Origin: Methylomicrobium agile
Lineage (GTDB): Bacteria; Pseudomonadota; Gammaproteobacteria; Methylococcales; Methylomonadaceae
Length of the DNA stretch: 64,000 bases
Direction: 5' to 3'
Assembly: GCF_000733855.1 (NCBI RefSeq)
Contig: NZ_JPOJ01000001.1
Location: 3,427,001 to 3,491,000, forward strand
Shown in pieces: positions 46,625 to 56,151 of this stretch. The notes beneath the pieces were generated by a model. It did not search any database and was not told the origin of the DNA. It saw nothing but the letters and a program-made list of their open reading frames with translations. Made by a program: the position numbers and the translations under genes. Each line of letters starts with the position of its first letter. The stretch's first letter is position 1.

Positions 46625-49004
46625 CGCCGGGATCTGGCTGCTCGGGATGCTGCTGCTCGGCGTCCTCGGGTTTGACACGCTGAACCGCGACTGGCTCGAA
46701 ACCGGCTTTCTGGCGCTGTTGCCGAAAATCGAGCAGCGTCCCGACGTTGCCGCGGCGATCGAACGCCACAACGCGTTGATCAACCGCAAGGTGATCTGGC
46801 TGATCGGCGCGCCCGGCGGTGAAGCAGCCATTGCGAATGCCGAACAGCTCGAAAAGCGGGTCAGAGACAGCGGCTTGTTCGGCAGCATCACATTGAAGGT
46901 TAACCAGGAACAGGGCGTCGATCGATACCGGCGGTTTTTCGCTCATCGCTATCGCTTGCTCGATCCGGAAACGCGGCGTTTATTGGTATCGCAGCCTCAG
47001 GCTCTGCTCGACCGGAACCTGGAGATGCTCTACAGCCCGGCCGGCCAGATGCAGGCAGCGATGCTCGAACACGATCCCTTGCTGCTATTCGGGCGCTATA
47101 TGGCCACGCAAAAACCGGCCGGCCTGAATCTGGAACAAGGCGTCGTGACGGTCCGGGATGGACAAAAGGTTTGGGTGCTGCTGCAGGCCGATCTCGACAA
47201 CGGCCGGCTGCCTCTGGACAAGCTCGAAAAGCTGCTGCAATTGAGCCGGAATGCGGCGGCCGAGATACAAAAGTCCGGCGGCGAACTGCTCGTTTCGGGC
47301 CTGCCGCTGTTTACCGCCTACGGCGCGGAGTCGGCTCAACGGGAAATCTCGACGGTCGGCATCGGTTCCGGCATCGGGATTGTCTTGCTGTTTCTGTGGA
47401 CGTTCCGCAGCATCCGACCGTTGCTCTTGTCCACGGCAGCGATCGCAAGCGGCCTGGCCGCCGCATTAGTCGTTAGTGTCTGGATGTTCGGCAAGATTCA
47501 TATCATCACGCTGGTGTTCGGCGCGAGCCTGATCGGCGTGGTCGACGATTACGCCCAACATTATCTCTGCGACAGTTTCGGCGAGCGCGACTGGAATCCG
47601 CGCAAAGGGTTGTCGGCGATATTTCCGGCGCTGTTCCTGGGACTGATCAGCAACCTGCTCAGCTATGCGGGCCTCGGCTTTTCGCCGTTTCCGGGGCTGC
47701 AAGAAGTCGCGCTGTTTTCCGCGGTGGGATTGTTCGCCGCCTGGCTGACCGTCGTGCTGCTGTTTCCGCTGCTGCTGACCGGGTTCCGCTTCGCGCACGA
47801 GCCGGCGCTGCTGAAACTGGCGACGCTGTGGGAACGGCGCTGGCCGGACTGGGCTTTCCACAACCGCCGCTGGCTCGGCGCATCGGTGCTGATCGTGCTG
47901 GCGGGCGGTACGGCCCAATTGACCCCGCGCGACGATGTGCGTTTACTCCAGTCCGCATCCCCGGCATTGCTGCAGGACGCCGAAAAGATCCGGCGGCTCT
48001 TGCAACTACGGGACAACCAGTTTTTCCTCGTTTCGGGCAAGGATCGGCAGGAGTGGTATGTTAACGAACAGCGCCTGCTCGAAAAGCTCGATGCCCTGAT
48101 CCGGCGCGACGCTCTGAAATCCTACGAAGGGCTCAGCCGCTACTGGCCCGATCCCGAAAACCAGCGGACTGACTATCTTCTGGTGAAAAAGGCCCTGTTC
48201 GATTCCGGCCTGGCTAAACGTTATATGAGCGAACTGGGCTTCGACCGCGCCGCCATCGCCGCAGAATTGAAAACCTTTGCCGAGGCCGAGGGCGGCACGC
48301 TGAAACTGGAAGACTGGCTGGCGGCGGCCGACGCCGGCAAACGGTCGCTCTGGCTCGGCTGTACCGAAGGCCGCTGTGCCGGCATCGTGGCTCTGAGCCG
48401 GATTCGGGATGCTGCGGCTTTGAAGTCTTTAGAAGCGTTGCCGGGCGTCGTCTGGGTCGATCATGTCGAGGAACTTTCTTCGCTGTTCGCGCGCTATCGG
48501 ATCAGGGCGAGCGTGCTGCTGTTTGCCGCCTTCGCGCTGGTGTCGGCAGGCCTGTGTTTCAAGTTCGGCCGGCGCGGCGCCCTGACCGTGATGTCGGTTC
48601 CGCTTGTTGCGTCGCTGGCCGCACTCGCGTTGACCGGCTGGTTCAATCAGCTGTTCAGCCTCTTCAATCTTTTCGCGCTGCTGCTGGTCTTGGGAATCGG
48701 CGTCGATTACGCGGCGTTCTTTTATCTGGCCGGGGAAAGGCGAACCAGCACCTCGCTGGCCGTTACCCTTTCGGGCTTGACGACCTTGCTGTCGTTCGGC
48801 CTGCTCGCAGTCAGTTCGACCGAGATCGTGCATGCGTTCGGTTTTACCGTGGCGGTCGGGATTATGGCCGCGATGCTGACGGCGCCTTTGATCGGGAAAG
48901 AAAATCCGCTCCAAAGACCCAAAGAGCCCCGCAAGATCGCCGGAAACATTAGGAAAAGCGCGCTCAATCCTCGTAAAAAGCGGACTGAAGACGCGCCGAT
49001 GTAG
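46599..49004 (+). CDS. MMPL/RND-type exporter
   Basis: 801 residues from a TTG start with AGGAAG upstream. Two repeats each hold one N-terminal helix, a large periplasmic loop and a helix cluster. The RND acidic-Tyr motifs are present in both halves (GVVDDYAQHYL in the first, GIGVDYAAFFYL in the second). The C-terminus is basic. It is probably a lipid or polyketide exporter driven by the proton gradient, acting with the LolA-like protein encoded just upstream. It is translationally overlapped with that gene by 26 bp. Confidence 0.88.
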   Translation: MNAYLPRLSAGIWLLGMLLLGVLGFDTLNRDWLETGFLALLPKIEQRPDVAAAIERHNALINRKVIWLIGAPGGEAAIANAEQLEKRVRDSGLFGSITLKVNQEQGVDRYRRFFAHRYRLLDPETRRLLVSQPQALLDRNLEMLYSPAGQMQAAMLEHDPLLLFGRYMATQKPAGLNLEQGVVTVRDGQKVWVLLQADLDNGRLPLDKLEKLLQLSRNAAAEIQKSGGELLVSGLPLFTAYGAESAQREISTVGIGSGIGIVLLFLWTFRSIRPLLLSTAAIASGLAAALVVSVWMFGKIHIITLVFGASLIGVVDDYAQHYLCDSFGERDWNPRKGLSAIFPALFLGLISNLLSYAGLGFSPFPGLQEVALFSAVGLFAAWLTVVLLFPLLLTGFRFAHEPALLKLATLWERRWPDWAFHNRRWLGASVLIVLAGGTAQLTPRDDVRLLQSASPALLQDAEKIRRLLQLRDNQFFLVSGKDRQEWYVNEQRLLEKLDALIRRDALKSYEGLSRYWPDPENQRTDYLLVKKALFDSGLAKRYMSELGFDRAAIAAELKTFAEAEGGTLKLEDWLAAADAGKRSLWLGCTEGRCAGIVALSRIRDAAALKSLEALPGVVWVDHVEELSSLFARYRIRASVLLFAAFALVSAGLCFKFGRRGALTVMSVPLVASLAALALTGWFNQLFSLFNLFALLLVLGIGVDYAAFFYLAGERRTSTSLAVTLSGLTTLLSFGLLAVSSTEIVHAFGFTVAVGIMAAMLTAPLIGKENPLQRPKEPRKIAGNIRKSALNPRKKRTEDAPM

Positions 49005-49446
49005 CGTTCGGTTTCCTTTTGTTTCCTAAGTGACTTACCGGCAGTCCCGTATCAGGGATTTTTCAAGCCGAGTAGGTCGGACAACAGCTTCATCGTTGCC
49101 CGACCTACTGCTACCGGCTGAGCCCGGAAGACGACATCCCCCTTTGAAAAAGGGGGCAGGGGGGATTTGCTCTGCAAATTTCTCGTTCCCACGCTCCAGT
49201 GCTCATCGTTATATACAAGTCCTACAAAGCTCAAGCATTGGAGTTCAAAGCCCGCTTTGAAAAGCTTGCTTTGAACGTAATAGAGAAGTGATCCAAAGCC
49301 AGCTTTGGACTCCTGCCGGTCCATTGATTGGAACCGGCGATTCAGGCCGGTTACGCCCGGCGGAAATGCTTCCGTAAATCTGGCCTAAGCGCCGGGGAAC
49401 GGTTATATTAACCCCTTTCTGGGAACATTCTATTCAAGGAGTCACT
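49005..49446. other. Intergenic region with a short type-A palindrome
   Basis: 442 bp with no credible gene. 49072-49108 holds GTAGGTCGG ... CCCGACCTAC, an inverted pair that is a deletion form of the terminal repeats of the A element seen at 55-59 kb. 49139-49170 holds a CCCCTTTGAAAAAGGGGG-type palindrome. 49225-49310 holds imperfect direct repeats (AAAGCTTGCTTTG and AAAGCCAGCTTTGG). Confidence 0.6.
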
Positions 49447-49986
49447 GTGACAGTCAGAAGTTTTAAAGGTAAACGGCCGGCCGTCGGCGAACGGGTCTAT
49501 ATCGACCAAAATGCGACCGTGATCGGCGAGGTGACGCTCGGCGACGACGTTTCGATCTGGCCTTCGGTCGTGATTCGGGGTGATGTCGAGCGCATTACGA
49601 TCGGCGAAGGCACCAATGTGCAGGACGGCTCGGTGCTGCATGTGACGCATTACGGTCAGTTCACCCAAAAAGGTTATCCCTTGACGATCGGCAAGGGCGT
49701 GACGATCGGGCACCGGGCGGTCGCGCATGCCTGCACGATCGGCGATTATTGCCTGGTCGGCATCGGCGCGATCGTGATGGACGATGCGGTGCTGGAAGAC
49801 TATGTGATGCTGGGCGCGGGCGCCTTAGTGCCGCCGGGCAAGCGGCTGGAGGGCGGGCATCTGTACGTCGGTTCGCCCGCCCAGAAAAAGCGGCCGCTAA
49901 CCGATTCCGAAAAAGAGTTTCTCGAATATTCCGCGGCGCATTACATTCAATTGAAGAATGAGCATTTGCAGGAATCTCCGGAATAA
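49447..49986 (+). CDS. Gamma-class carbonic anhydrase-like hexapeptide-repeat protein
   Basis: 179 residues of left-handed beta-helix repeats (VIGEVTLGDDVSIWPSVVIRGDVERITIGEG). Metal-binding histidines are in the expected places: H65 (VLHVTH), H89 and H94 (IGHRAVAHACTIGD). This matches the YrdA/Cam-like group. Carbonic anhydrase activity is plausible but not proven for YrdA-type members. GGAGTCACT precedes the GTG/ATG-type start (GTG at 49447). It is monocistronic and convergent with the PepSY gene. Confidence 0.9.
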   Translation: MTVRSFKGKRPAVGERVYIDQNATVIGEVTLGDDVSIWPSVVIRGDVERITIGEGTNVQDGSVLHVTHYGQFTQKGYPLTIGKGVTIGHRAVAHACTIGDYCLVGIGAIVMDDAVLEDYVMLGAGALVPPGKRLEGGHLYVGSPAQKKRPLTDSEKEFLEYSAAHYIQLKNEHLQESPE

Positions 49987-50044
49987 ACGGATTGCGGACG
50001 GCATCCGTCAGCCTTCTCGTTGACTTGCCGACATCTGCAGGCCG

Positions 50045-50527
50045 TTAATCTTCTTCGGTCTTGATAATCTTGCCGGTTGCGGCATCGACTTCGACCTCCA
50101 TATCCTGGTCGTCGCTCGTTCTGATGCCGAATTCATACGTGGCGGTGCCGTCCTTTTCGATTTCATATTCTACCTTGGTAATCGTTCCGGGCTGGGCCTT
50201 CAGGGCAATCTGGCGGGCCTGCGTTTCATCGATTTTTTTCAGTGCCGTAAATGTAGGATGATTGGCGTTCGGCAGTTCCTGTTCCTTTTCGAGGATTTTG
50301 GCGGTGGCCTTGTCGCACTTGAACTCCCACTTGACGCCGTCCGGGGATTTGACGTCGATTTCATAAAGGTCTATGCCGTTTTTATTTTTAAGCTTCATTT
50401 TGACGATTTCGCCTTTTGCGAGCTCGGCCACCGCTTTACGGCAGGCGTCCCCTTCCGGGGTTCCTTGGGCAGCGGCGCCGGCGGCGATGACGGCGAGGAA
50501 TGCAACAAAAATATATTTAGCGTTCAT
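50045..50527 (-). CDS. PepSY-domain periplasmic protein
   Basis: 160 residues from the ATG at 50527, which has a perfect AAGGAG 6-7 bp upstream; the in-frame ATG at 50545 lacks one. A signal peptide (YIFVAFLAVIAAGAAA|Q) precedes two PepSY-like segments (IVKMKLKNKNGIDLYEIDVKSPDGVKWEFKCD and ITKVEYEIEKDGTATYEFGIRTSDDQDMEVEVDAATGKII). PepSY modules are thought to inhibit or chaperone peptidases or to bind ions; the role here is unknown. Confidence 0.88.
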   Translation of the reverse strand: MNAKYIFVAFLAVIAAGAAAQGTPEGDACRKAVAELAKGEIVKMKLKNKNGIDLYEIDVKSPDGVKWEFKCDKATAKILEKEQELPNANHPTFTALKKIDETQARQIALKAQPGTITKVEYEIEKDGTATYEFGIRTSDDQDMEVEVDAATGKIIKTEED

Positions 50528-50912
50528 GATTTTCTCCTTGATCAAGAAGGACGGGAAACGCCGCTGATTCCGCCACGCGGATGGATTAGGAATCGGCCGG
50601 TCTGAAATGAAAGTGTGATTGACGCTGAGCGTAACAGAATTATTATCGATAATTTTGATTGATAGACATCAATAAAATTCGACAATTTTCTTGCTTTTTT
50701 ACCCCGTTTGTCCTGGTAAAGGGAAGCCAATACTATAAAGTTGAGGCTGTCATCGCGATAGGTGAAAGATGCGTAGGATGTGCTGAACGAAGTGAAGCGC
50801 ATCAAGAGCTTTCAGGGTATCGTTCGCGACCGATACCCTGAAGGGCACTCGGTGCGCCTCCTTACGTCGGTATATCCTACGCATCTTTCACGGCAATAGC
50901 ATAAGGGCGGTA
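50528..50912. other. Intergenic region with nested palindromic element
   Basis: 385 bp, no credible gene. An element at 50762-50891 has 18-bp terminal inverted repeats (GTGAAAGATGCGTAGGAT and complement) and a 12-bp internal stem (TTCAGGGTATCG at 50811-50822, complement at 50831-50842). 50773-50803 is a 31-bp sequence repeated exactly at 55246-55276 beyond the lhr gene. It has the shape of a small miniature inverted-repeat element. Confidence 0.75.
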
Positions 50913-53900
50913 TTATTTGTTCAGCAGCGCCCACTGCAATTGCCATTGATGTTCCGCGTCAAGAGTTTGCAGGTAATGCACGTTTTTGCCCGAGCCATGC
51001 GCCAGTGGCGTTCCGTCCTTATAGACGAGGCGTTGGCTGTGGATCGACGGAATCCGGTCGCCGGGCGTGACGATCCCGGTCAGATTCAGCGGGTCGGACG
51101 CATTGATCACGGCCAGCTCGGGTGTGATGGGCGGTTTGCGCAGGTTCCGAAGTAGGCCGACCGCTTCGGGCAGCGCGAATTGCTCGCCCGCAAACCCTTG
51201 CACGAAACGGCCACCGCGCAGTTCGCCGCGTGCTTCCAGGCGCCGGTAAACATACAGCAGTTCACGCCAGCTCGGCAGGTTTTCTTCCCGTTCCAGCACT
51301 TTCCGAAACACCACGCCGTAACGTTTGAGTAGGATGCGGGCGATGTGTTCGACGGCCGGATAATGCGCTTCCGTAGGCTTTCGCAAGGAGCGCAGCAGCG
51401 ACCAGCGCCCGGCCGCGGCGAAGGGATCGTAAATCGGATAGCGCTTGCCGCGCCGGTGCAGGATCTTTTGCGGCGTGACCAGCGTGCGCAGGCCCTGGAA
51501 GCTGTCCGAAGTGATCACCCCTGCGGCGGCCAGTTCGCCGAGCGCTTCTTCCAGTTGCGTCTTCAGCAGGCCGGTTTCGGCGGCCAGCTCCTGAAAAAAG
51601 CTCGCCCCCCATTCCTTGATCGCGGCATGGACTTTCTGCGCATTGCCGGAGAGCGCCTGCGCTTCGATGTCCGGAACCGGCGCAAAGGCGCGCCAAGTTT
51701 CCAGGTGCTCGCGCGCGACCAGCGCGACCGGCGTGTTTTTGCCGGCCGATTTCGGCGCGCTGTCGCCCAGTGCTTTCAGACGCAGCCAGATGAATTTGCC
51801 TGACGTGCAAAGCTGGTCCAGTTCGGACGCAAAATAAGGTTTGATGCGCCGGCTCAGAATGTCGTGTTCCCAGCAGGAAGCGGGGAGATTACAACCTTCG
51901 AGCTGATGCAGGGCCTTGGCGAGCGCCGCTTCGCCGGTTCCCGGTTCGCGCAGGCCGTGCCAGTGGAACAGAAAGCGCATGTAAACGCTCGGGGCGACCG
52001 GCTCGATTTCCCGGCGCAACTGCTTCAGGGTGTAGCGGTGGATCCGCGCGAGCAGGCCGCGCTCGCACCATTCCACGGCCTCCGCGCCGGGCGTGAAGCG
52101 GCCCTGCAGCACGATACCCTGCTGTTCCAGTGCGATCAGCGCGGCCTCGATTCGCGGCGTCGGCAGGCCCAGCGGGCGGGCGAGCAGATCGGCCGTGACC
52201 GGCCCGAGTTCTTCGAGACGGCTTCGAACCAGATCGCGCAAGACATCCTCTTCGGCCTGCGTTCGGTCGATAGGCAGCGCGCGAATAGGCGGTTCGAGTG
52301 CGGCGTTCGGAAAAAGCTGCTGCAGTTCGGCCAGTCGTTCGGCCGCTACCCAGAGCGTTTGCGCATTCGGCAATCGCAGCGCGGTTGCCCGGTCGCTGCG
52401 CTGCAGCGCCGTGAATAATCCGATCGGTGCGCGCAGGCCTTCCAGCTCGGTCATGAAGCCGAGTACGACCAGCGCATCGTGCAGTTCGTCCGGATCGCGC
52501 GCTTCCGGCCAGGCTTCCCGGCAGACTTGTTCGATCGCTTCGGGATTCAGGCGGCCGATTTCGGCGGCATCTTCGGGACTGCCGAAACGGCGCTGCTGCA
52601 CCGCCAGCGTACGGCGTTCTTCGGCGGGCGCGTCGTCGAGGAATGCGTACGGCCGCGCATTCAGAATTTCCTGTGCCATCGGCGAGGGCGAAGTCAGGTC
52701 GCGGGCAATCACCCGGATTTCCCCGCTTTCGATGCCTGCCAGAACGGCTTCAAGGCCGTCGAGGTCCATCAGGTCGTGCAGGCAGTCCCACAGCGTTTGC
52801 TCGACCAGCGGATGATCCGGAATCTCCCGGTCGCCGGCGATATTCTCGAAACAGGCGAGTTGGTCCGGAAAAACGATCGCGATCAGGTCTTCCGCATCGT
52901 TGCGCTGGAACTGCGCCGGCACTTTTTTGCCGCCGCGGTTACGCGGCACCGCCAGCGCGGTATTCGCGACCCAGCGCCAGCGCGTCGGAAACATCGGTGC
53001 GGCCAACAGCGCCTGGACCAGCACGTCCCTGACCGAAGCAGCCTTCAGGTAGCCGGCCGGTTCGAGCAGGGGGAAACTGTGCGTCGGCCCCAGCGACAGC
53101 ACGATGTTGTCCTCGGTCGCGGCCGCCTGCAGTTCGAAATTGAAGCGCCGGCAGAAGCGTTTCCGGAGCGCCAGCCCCCAGGCTTTGTTGATTCGCGAGC
53201 CGTAGGGCGAATGCACCACGAAATGCATGTCGCCGGTTTCGTCGAAAAAGCGTTCGAAGATGATCGTCTTGAACGAGGGCAGCGCGGTCAGCGCGGCTTT
53301 CGAGGTGGCGAGATAATGATGCAGCTGCTCGGCGGCAGGCGAGGGCAGGCCGAGCCGGTGGAAGATGAAATCGCGCGCAGCATCGCCGCCCTGTTCGAGC
53401 AGGCGATCGACCGTTTCGGACAAATCCGACACCGCTTCGGACAGTTCGCGGCTGCGTCCCTGCGCCTCGCCGAACCAGAACGGGATGTTCGGCGGCTGGC
53501 CGTGCGCGTCCTCGACAAACACTTTGCCTTGCTCGATCTTCAGCATCCGGTAGGAATTGTTGCCGAGCTGGAAAATGTCGCCAGGAATGCTTTCGAACGC
53601 GAAATCCTCGTTCAGCGTGCCGACGAACAGCCCTTCCGGCTGCATGATTACGTCGTAGTCGAACTGATCCGGGATCGCGCCGCCGTTTACGATCGCGGTC
53701 AGCCGCGCGCCCTTGCGCGGCCTGAGCATCCCGTGCACGGCGTCGCGGTGCAGGTAGGCGCCGCGGCGTCCGCGCCGGGTGTGGTAGCCGTCCGCAAGCA
53801 TCTTGACGACCGCAGTATATTGCTCCAATGTTAGTTCGCGATACGGCCAGGCTTTGCGCAGGGTTTCATATAAATTCTGCTCCGGCCACTCGCGGCAGGC

Positions 53901-55157
53901 GACTTCCGCGACGATTTGCTGGGCGAGCACGTCCAGCGGATGATCCGGGATTCGGATCGTGTCGAGCTGATCGTGCGCGACCGCGTTCAACAACGCGGTG
54001 CATTCCAGCAGGTCGTCGCGCGTGAGCGGAAACAGCCGCCCTTTCGGGGTTGCGTCGAGCCGGTGCCCGGAACGGCCGACCCGCTGCAGGAACGCCGCGA
54101 TCCCATGCGGCGAGCCGAGCTGGCAGACCAGGTCGACATCGCCGATGTCGATGCCGAGTTCGAGCGAGGCGGTCGCGACCAGCGCCTTCAGCCGGCCCTG
54201 CTTGAGCCGGTTTTCCGCGTCGAGCCGGTGTTCCTTCGCCAGGCTGCCGTGATGCGAGGTCACGAACTCCTCGCCGAGGCGTTCGGCCAGCGCGGCGGCG
54301 GCGCGTTCGGCGAGCCGCCGGGTGTTCACGAAAATCAGCGTGGTATGGTGGTCGTTGACCAGTTCGACGAGACGGTCGTAGATTTCGGTCCAGACCTCGT
54401 TCGCCATCACCGCTTCGAGCGGCGAGCCGGTCACCTCGATTTTCAAATCGCGTTGCCGGACATGGCCCGTATCGATGATCGTACAGGGCTCGTTGCGGTC
54501 TCCGGTCAAAAAGCGTGCGATTGTGGTCAAGGGCTTCTGCGTCGCGGACAGGCCGATCCGCACCGGCGGCTTTTCGGTTAGCTGAGTCAATCTTTCGAGA
54601 GACAGCATCAGATGTGCGCCGCGCTTGTTGCCGGCCACGGCATGAATTTCGTCGACGATCACGCTGCGTACCGTTTTCAGCATCTCGCGGCCCGATTCGG
54701 AGGTCAGGAGAATATATAAGGACTCTGGCGTCGTGACCAGGATGTGCGGCGGAGTGCGCCTCATCGCGATCCGTTCGGCCTGGCTGGTGTCGCCGGTCCG
54801 GGTCTGCGCGCGGATCACGACACCGGGCAATGAGGCTTCGAGCAGCGCCATGCCGATGCCGGACAGCGGCAGTTCCAGGTTCTTATGGATGTCGTTGGAC
54901 AGCGCTTTCAGCGGGGAAACGTACAGTACCAGCGCCTGATCGGGCAAAAAGCTCTCGACGCCTTGTTTGACCAGTTGATCGATCACCGCGAGAAAGGCGG
55001 CCAGCGTTTTACCGGAACCGGTCGGCGCGGCGATCAGCGTCGCCTGGCCGGCCTGAATCGCGGGCCAGGCCTGGCTTTGAACGTCTGTCGGCGCCTGGAA
55101 TCGATCCAGAAACCAATGTGAGACGGCAGGATGGAAAGAATGCAGGATATGCGTCAT
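50913..55157 (-). CDS. lhr: Lhr-type long DEAD/DEAH-box helicase
   Basis: 1414 residues. The helicase core has motif I APTGSGKT (44-51), motif II DEIH (169-172), motif III SAT, and QRVGRSGHRLD as motif VI, followed by the Lhr winged-helix and barrel domains. The long C-terminal part (from ~870) matches the Lhr-CTD of the extended bacterial Lhr proteins. Mycobacterial Lhr is an ATP-dependent 3'-5' DNA helicase; its role here is likely DNA repair (inference). The gene is monocistronic and flanked by 31-bp direct repeats (50773 and 55246). Confidence 0.93.
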   Translation of the reverse strand: MTHILHSFHPAVSHWFLDRFQAPTDVQSQAWPAIQAGQATLIAAPTGSGKTLAAFLAVIDQLVKQGVESFLPDQALVLYVSPLKALSNDIHKNLELPLSGIGMALLEASLPGVVIRAQTRTGDTSQAERIAMRRTPPHILVTTPESLYILLTSESGREMLKTVRSVIVDEIHAVAGNKRGAHLMLSLERLTQLTEKPPVRIGLSATQKPLTTIARFLTGDRNEPCTIIDTGHVRQRDLKIEVTGSPLEAVMANEVWTEIYDRLVELVNDHHTTLIFVNTRRLAERAAAALAERLGEEFVTSHHGSLAKEHRLDAENRLKQGRLKALVATASLELGIDIGDVDLVCQLGSPHGIAAFLQRVGRSGHRLDATPKGRLFPLTRDDLLECTALLNAVAHDQLDTIRIPDHPLDVLAQQIVAEVACREWPEQNLYETLRKAWPYRELTLEQYTAVVKMLADGYHTRRGRRGAYLHRDAVHGMLRPRKGARLTAIVNGGAIPDQFDYDVIMQPEGLFVGTLNEDFAFESIPGDIFQLGNNSYRMLKIEQGKVFVEDAHGQPPNIPFWFGEAQGRSRELSEAVSDLSETVDRLLEQGGDAARDFIFHRLGLPSPAAEQLHHYLATSKAALTALPSFKTIIFERFFDETGDMHFVVHSPYGSRINKAWGLALRKRFCRRFNFELQAAATEDNIVLSLGPTHSFPLLEPAGYLKAASVRDVLVQALLAAPMFPTRWRWVANTALAVPRNRGGKKVPAQFQRNDAEDLIAIVFPDQLACFENIAGDREIPDHPLVEQTLWDCLHDLMDLDGLEAVLAGIESGEIRVIARDLTSPSPMAQEILNARPYAFLDDAPAEERRTLAVQQRRFGSPEDAAEIGRLNPEAIEQVCREAWPEARDPDELHDALVVLGFMTELEGLRAPIGLFTALQRSDRATALRLPNAQTLWVAAERLAELQQLFPNAALEPPIRALPIDRTQAEEDVLRDLVRSRLEELGPVTADLLARPLGLPTPRIEAALIALEQQGIVLQGRFTPGAEAVEWCERGLLARIHRYTLKQLRREIEPVAPSVYMRFLFHWHGLREPGTGEAALAKALHQLEGCNLPASCWEHDILSRRIKPYFASELDQLCTSGKFIWLRLKALGDSAPKSAGKNTPVALVAREHLETWRAFAPVPDIEAQALSGNAQKVHAAIKEWGASFFQELAAETGLLKTQLEEALGELAAAGVITSDSFQGLRTLVTPQKILHRRGKRYPIYDPFAAAGRWSLLRSLRKPTEAHYPAVEHIARILLKRYGVVFRKVLEREENLPSWRELLYVYRRLEARGELRGGRFVQGFAGEQFALPEAVGLLRNLRKPPITPELAVINASDPLNLTGIVTPGDRIPSIHSQRLVYKDGTPLAHGSGKNVHYLQTLDAEHQWQLQWALLNK

Positions 55158-55245
55158 GGCTTTAGTTGCCGGACATGGAGGAGATAAGAATTTTTGAGTA
55201 AACGGTCATTTGGCAGGAAACTGCCACCATTTTACCTGGAAGGCA

Positions 55246-55333
55246 GTAGGATGTGCTGAACGAAGTGAAGCGCATCGTTCGCCAGAGAGGCGCCTTCTTG
55301 CGGCACATGGGCCGATCACGAACGATGCGCTTC
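55246..55333. repeat. Palindromic element with 31-bp match to 50773-50803
   Basis: It begins with the 31-bp sequence also present on the other side of lhr (GTAGGATGTGCTGAACGAAG and following bases), in the same orientation. GAAGCGCATCGTTCG (55267-55281) and its complement (55319-55333) give a 15-bp stem with a 37-base loop. It is a small mobile-like or REP-like unit immediately upstream of lhr. Confidence 0.75.
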
Positions 55334-55343
55334 CCGATGGTCA

Positions 55344-55483
55344 GTCGTGTAGGTCGGGCACGCGCTTTTTGTGCCCGACATTTCCAAGACCTTGAAAGGT
55401 GACAGGGTTTCAGATCCTCGCAATATTCCGAAGTAGGATCGCCATATGGACATCGGGCAACGCTAAAGCGGTTGCCCGACCTG
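55344..55483. repeat. Repeat A, degenerate copy
   Basis: It begins GTCGTGTAGGTCGGGCACG and contains two inverted stems (GTCGGGCAC/GTGCCCGAC and CGGGCAACG.../GTTGCCCG), ending in GCCCGACCTG. This copy differs from the intact copies (56005, 57403, 57588, 58761) at several sites and lacks the final TACAGGGCT. Confidence 0.85.
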
Positions 55484-55515
55484 TTATAGACATGTCAAGT
55501 CTCCATTTTATTAAA

Positions 55516-55543
55516 GGCGGAACCGGTTTTGCCGGGTTCCGCC
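55516..55543. repeat. Inverted core of repeat B
   Basis: GGCGGAACC ... GGTTCCGCC, a 28-bp near-palindrome that is the reverse complement of the B-repeat core found at 57760, 58940 and 60978. It lies alone between repeats A (55344) and B (55649). Confidence 0.65.
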
Positions 55544-55648
55544 GAATGAGCTTGGAATGCCGGGTCGCTTGATATGCCGGCAGGCGATCCGCCAACCCTA
55601 GGCCGACAGATAAAATAAAGTTTGGAGCATCGCATCAAAGTTGCAGGG

Positions 55649-55708
55649 CTCGTTCGGCATCGTGGTCGTTCCGAGTGGCGGAACCCAGCAAAGCCGGTTA
55701 CGCCTTAC
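55649..55708. repeat. Repeat B, diverged copy
   Basis: CGTTCGGCATCGTGGTCGTT followed by a palindromic GGCGGAACCCAGCAAAGCCGG core, with a few differences from the other B copies. It borders the left end of the degenerate Rhs toxin/immunity fragment at 55716. Confidence 0.8.
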
Positions 55709-55715
55709 TTTTTTT

Positions 55716-56004
55716 GTTAGCTTATAAGTAATTAAATTAATAGTAATATTTAAAATCCTCAACTGTAACGTACTGATAAATTCACCACTAAGAAACCAAG
55801 AAATAGCTGCCAAGGTGCAATTTTCAGGGATGTTTTATTTATTTAGATTGAATACTTAATTTTTTACAGAGATATTCATTGTAATAGTAGTTTTAATCTC
55901 AGTAGTCATAATGATTACCTATTTCATCATTAAAATGTGGCCCACGATTTTGTATATTGCCTGCTCCGAAATTATGCCCACCAGAGTCATCCCTGATCCT
56001 TATA
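55716..56004 (-). pseudogene. Fragment of an Rhs toxin tip and its immunity gene
   Basis: On the minus strand this ~290-bp segment matches 59466-59760 closely: the last ~35 residues of the EHHH-type Rhs tip (TIRIRDDSGGHNFGAGN, PHFN, HYDY) at about 56004-55899, then the first ~65 residues of its immunity gene (AAISWFLSGE...TLQL). The copy is cut at 56004 exactly where repeat A begins, and at ~55715 next to repeat B. It has accumulated substitutions and has no start, so it is a dead cassette remnant. Confidence 0.85.
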
Positions 56005-56151
56005 GTCGTGTAGGTCGGGCACGTGCTTTTTGTGCCCGACATTTCCAATGCCTTGAAAGGTGGCAGGGCTTCAGGCCCGAGCAATATTCCGAAGCATGAT
56101 CGCCACATGGGCGTCGGGCAACGATAAAGCGGTTGCCCGACCTACAGGGCT
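56005..56151. repeat. Repeat A, intact copy
   Basis: Starts GTCGTGTAGGTCGGGCACG and ends GACCTACAGGGCT, with terminal inverted GTAGGTCGGGCA...TGCCCGACCTAC and two internal stems. Its left end joins the toxin/immunity fragment and its right end joins a truncated transposase frame at 56152. Confidence 0.9.
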
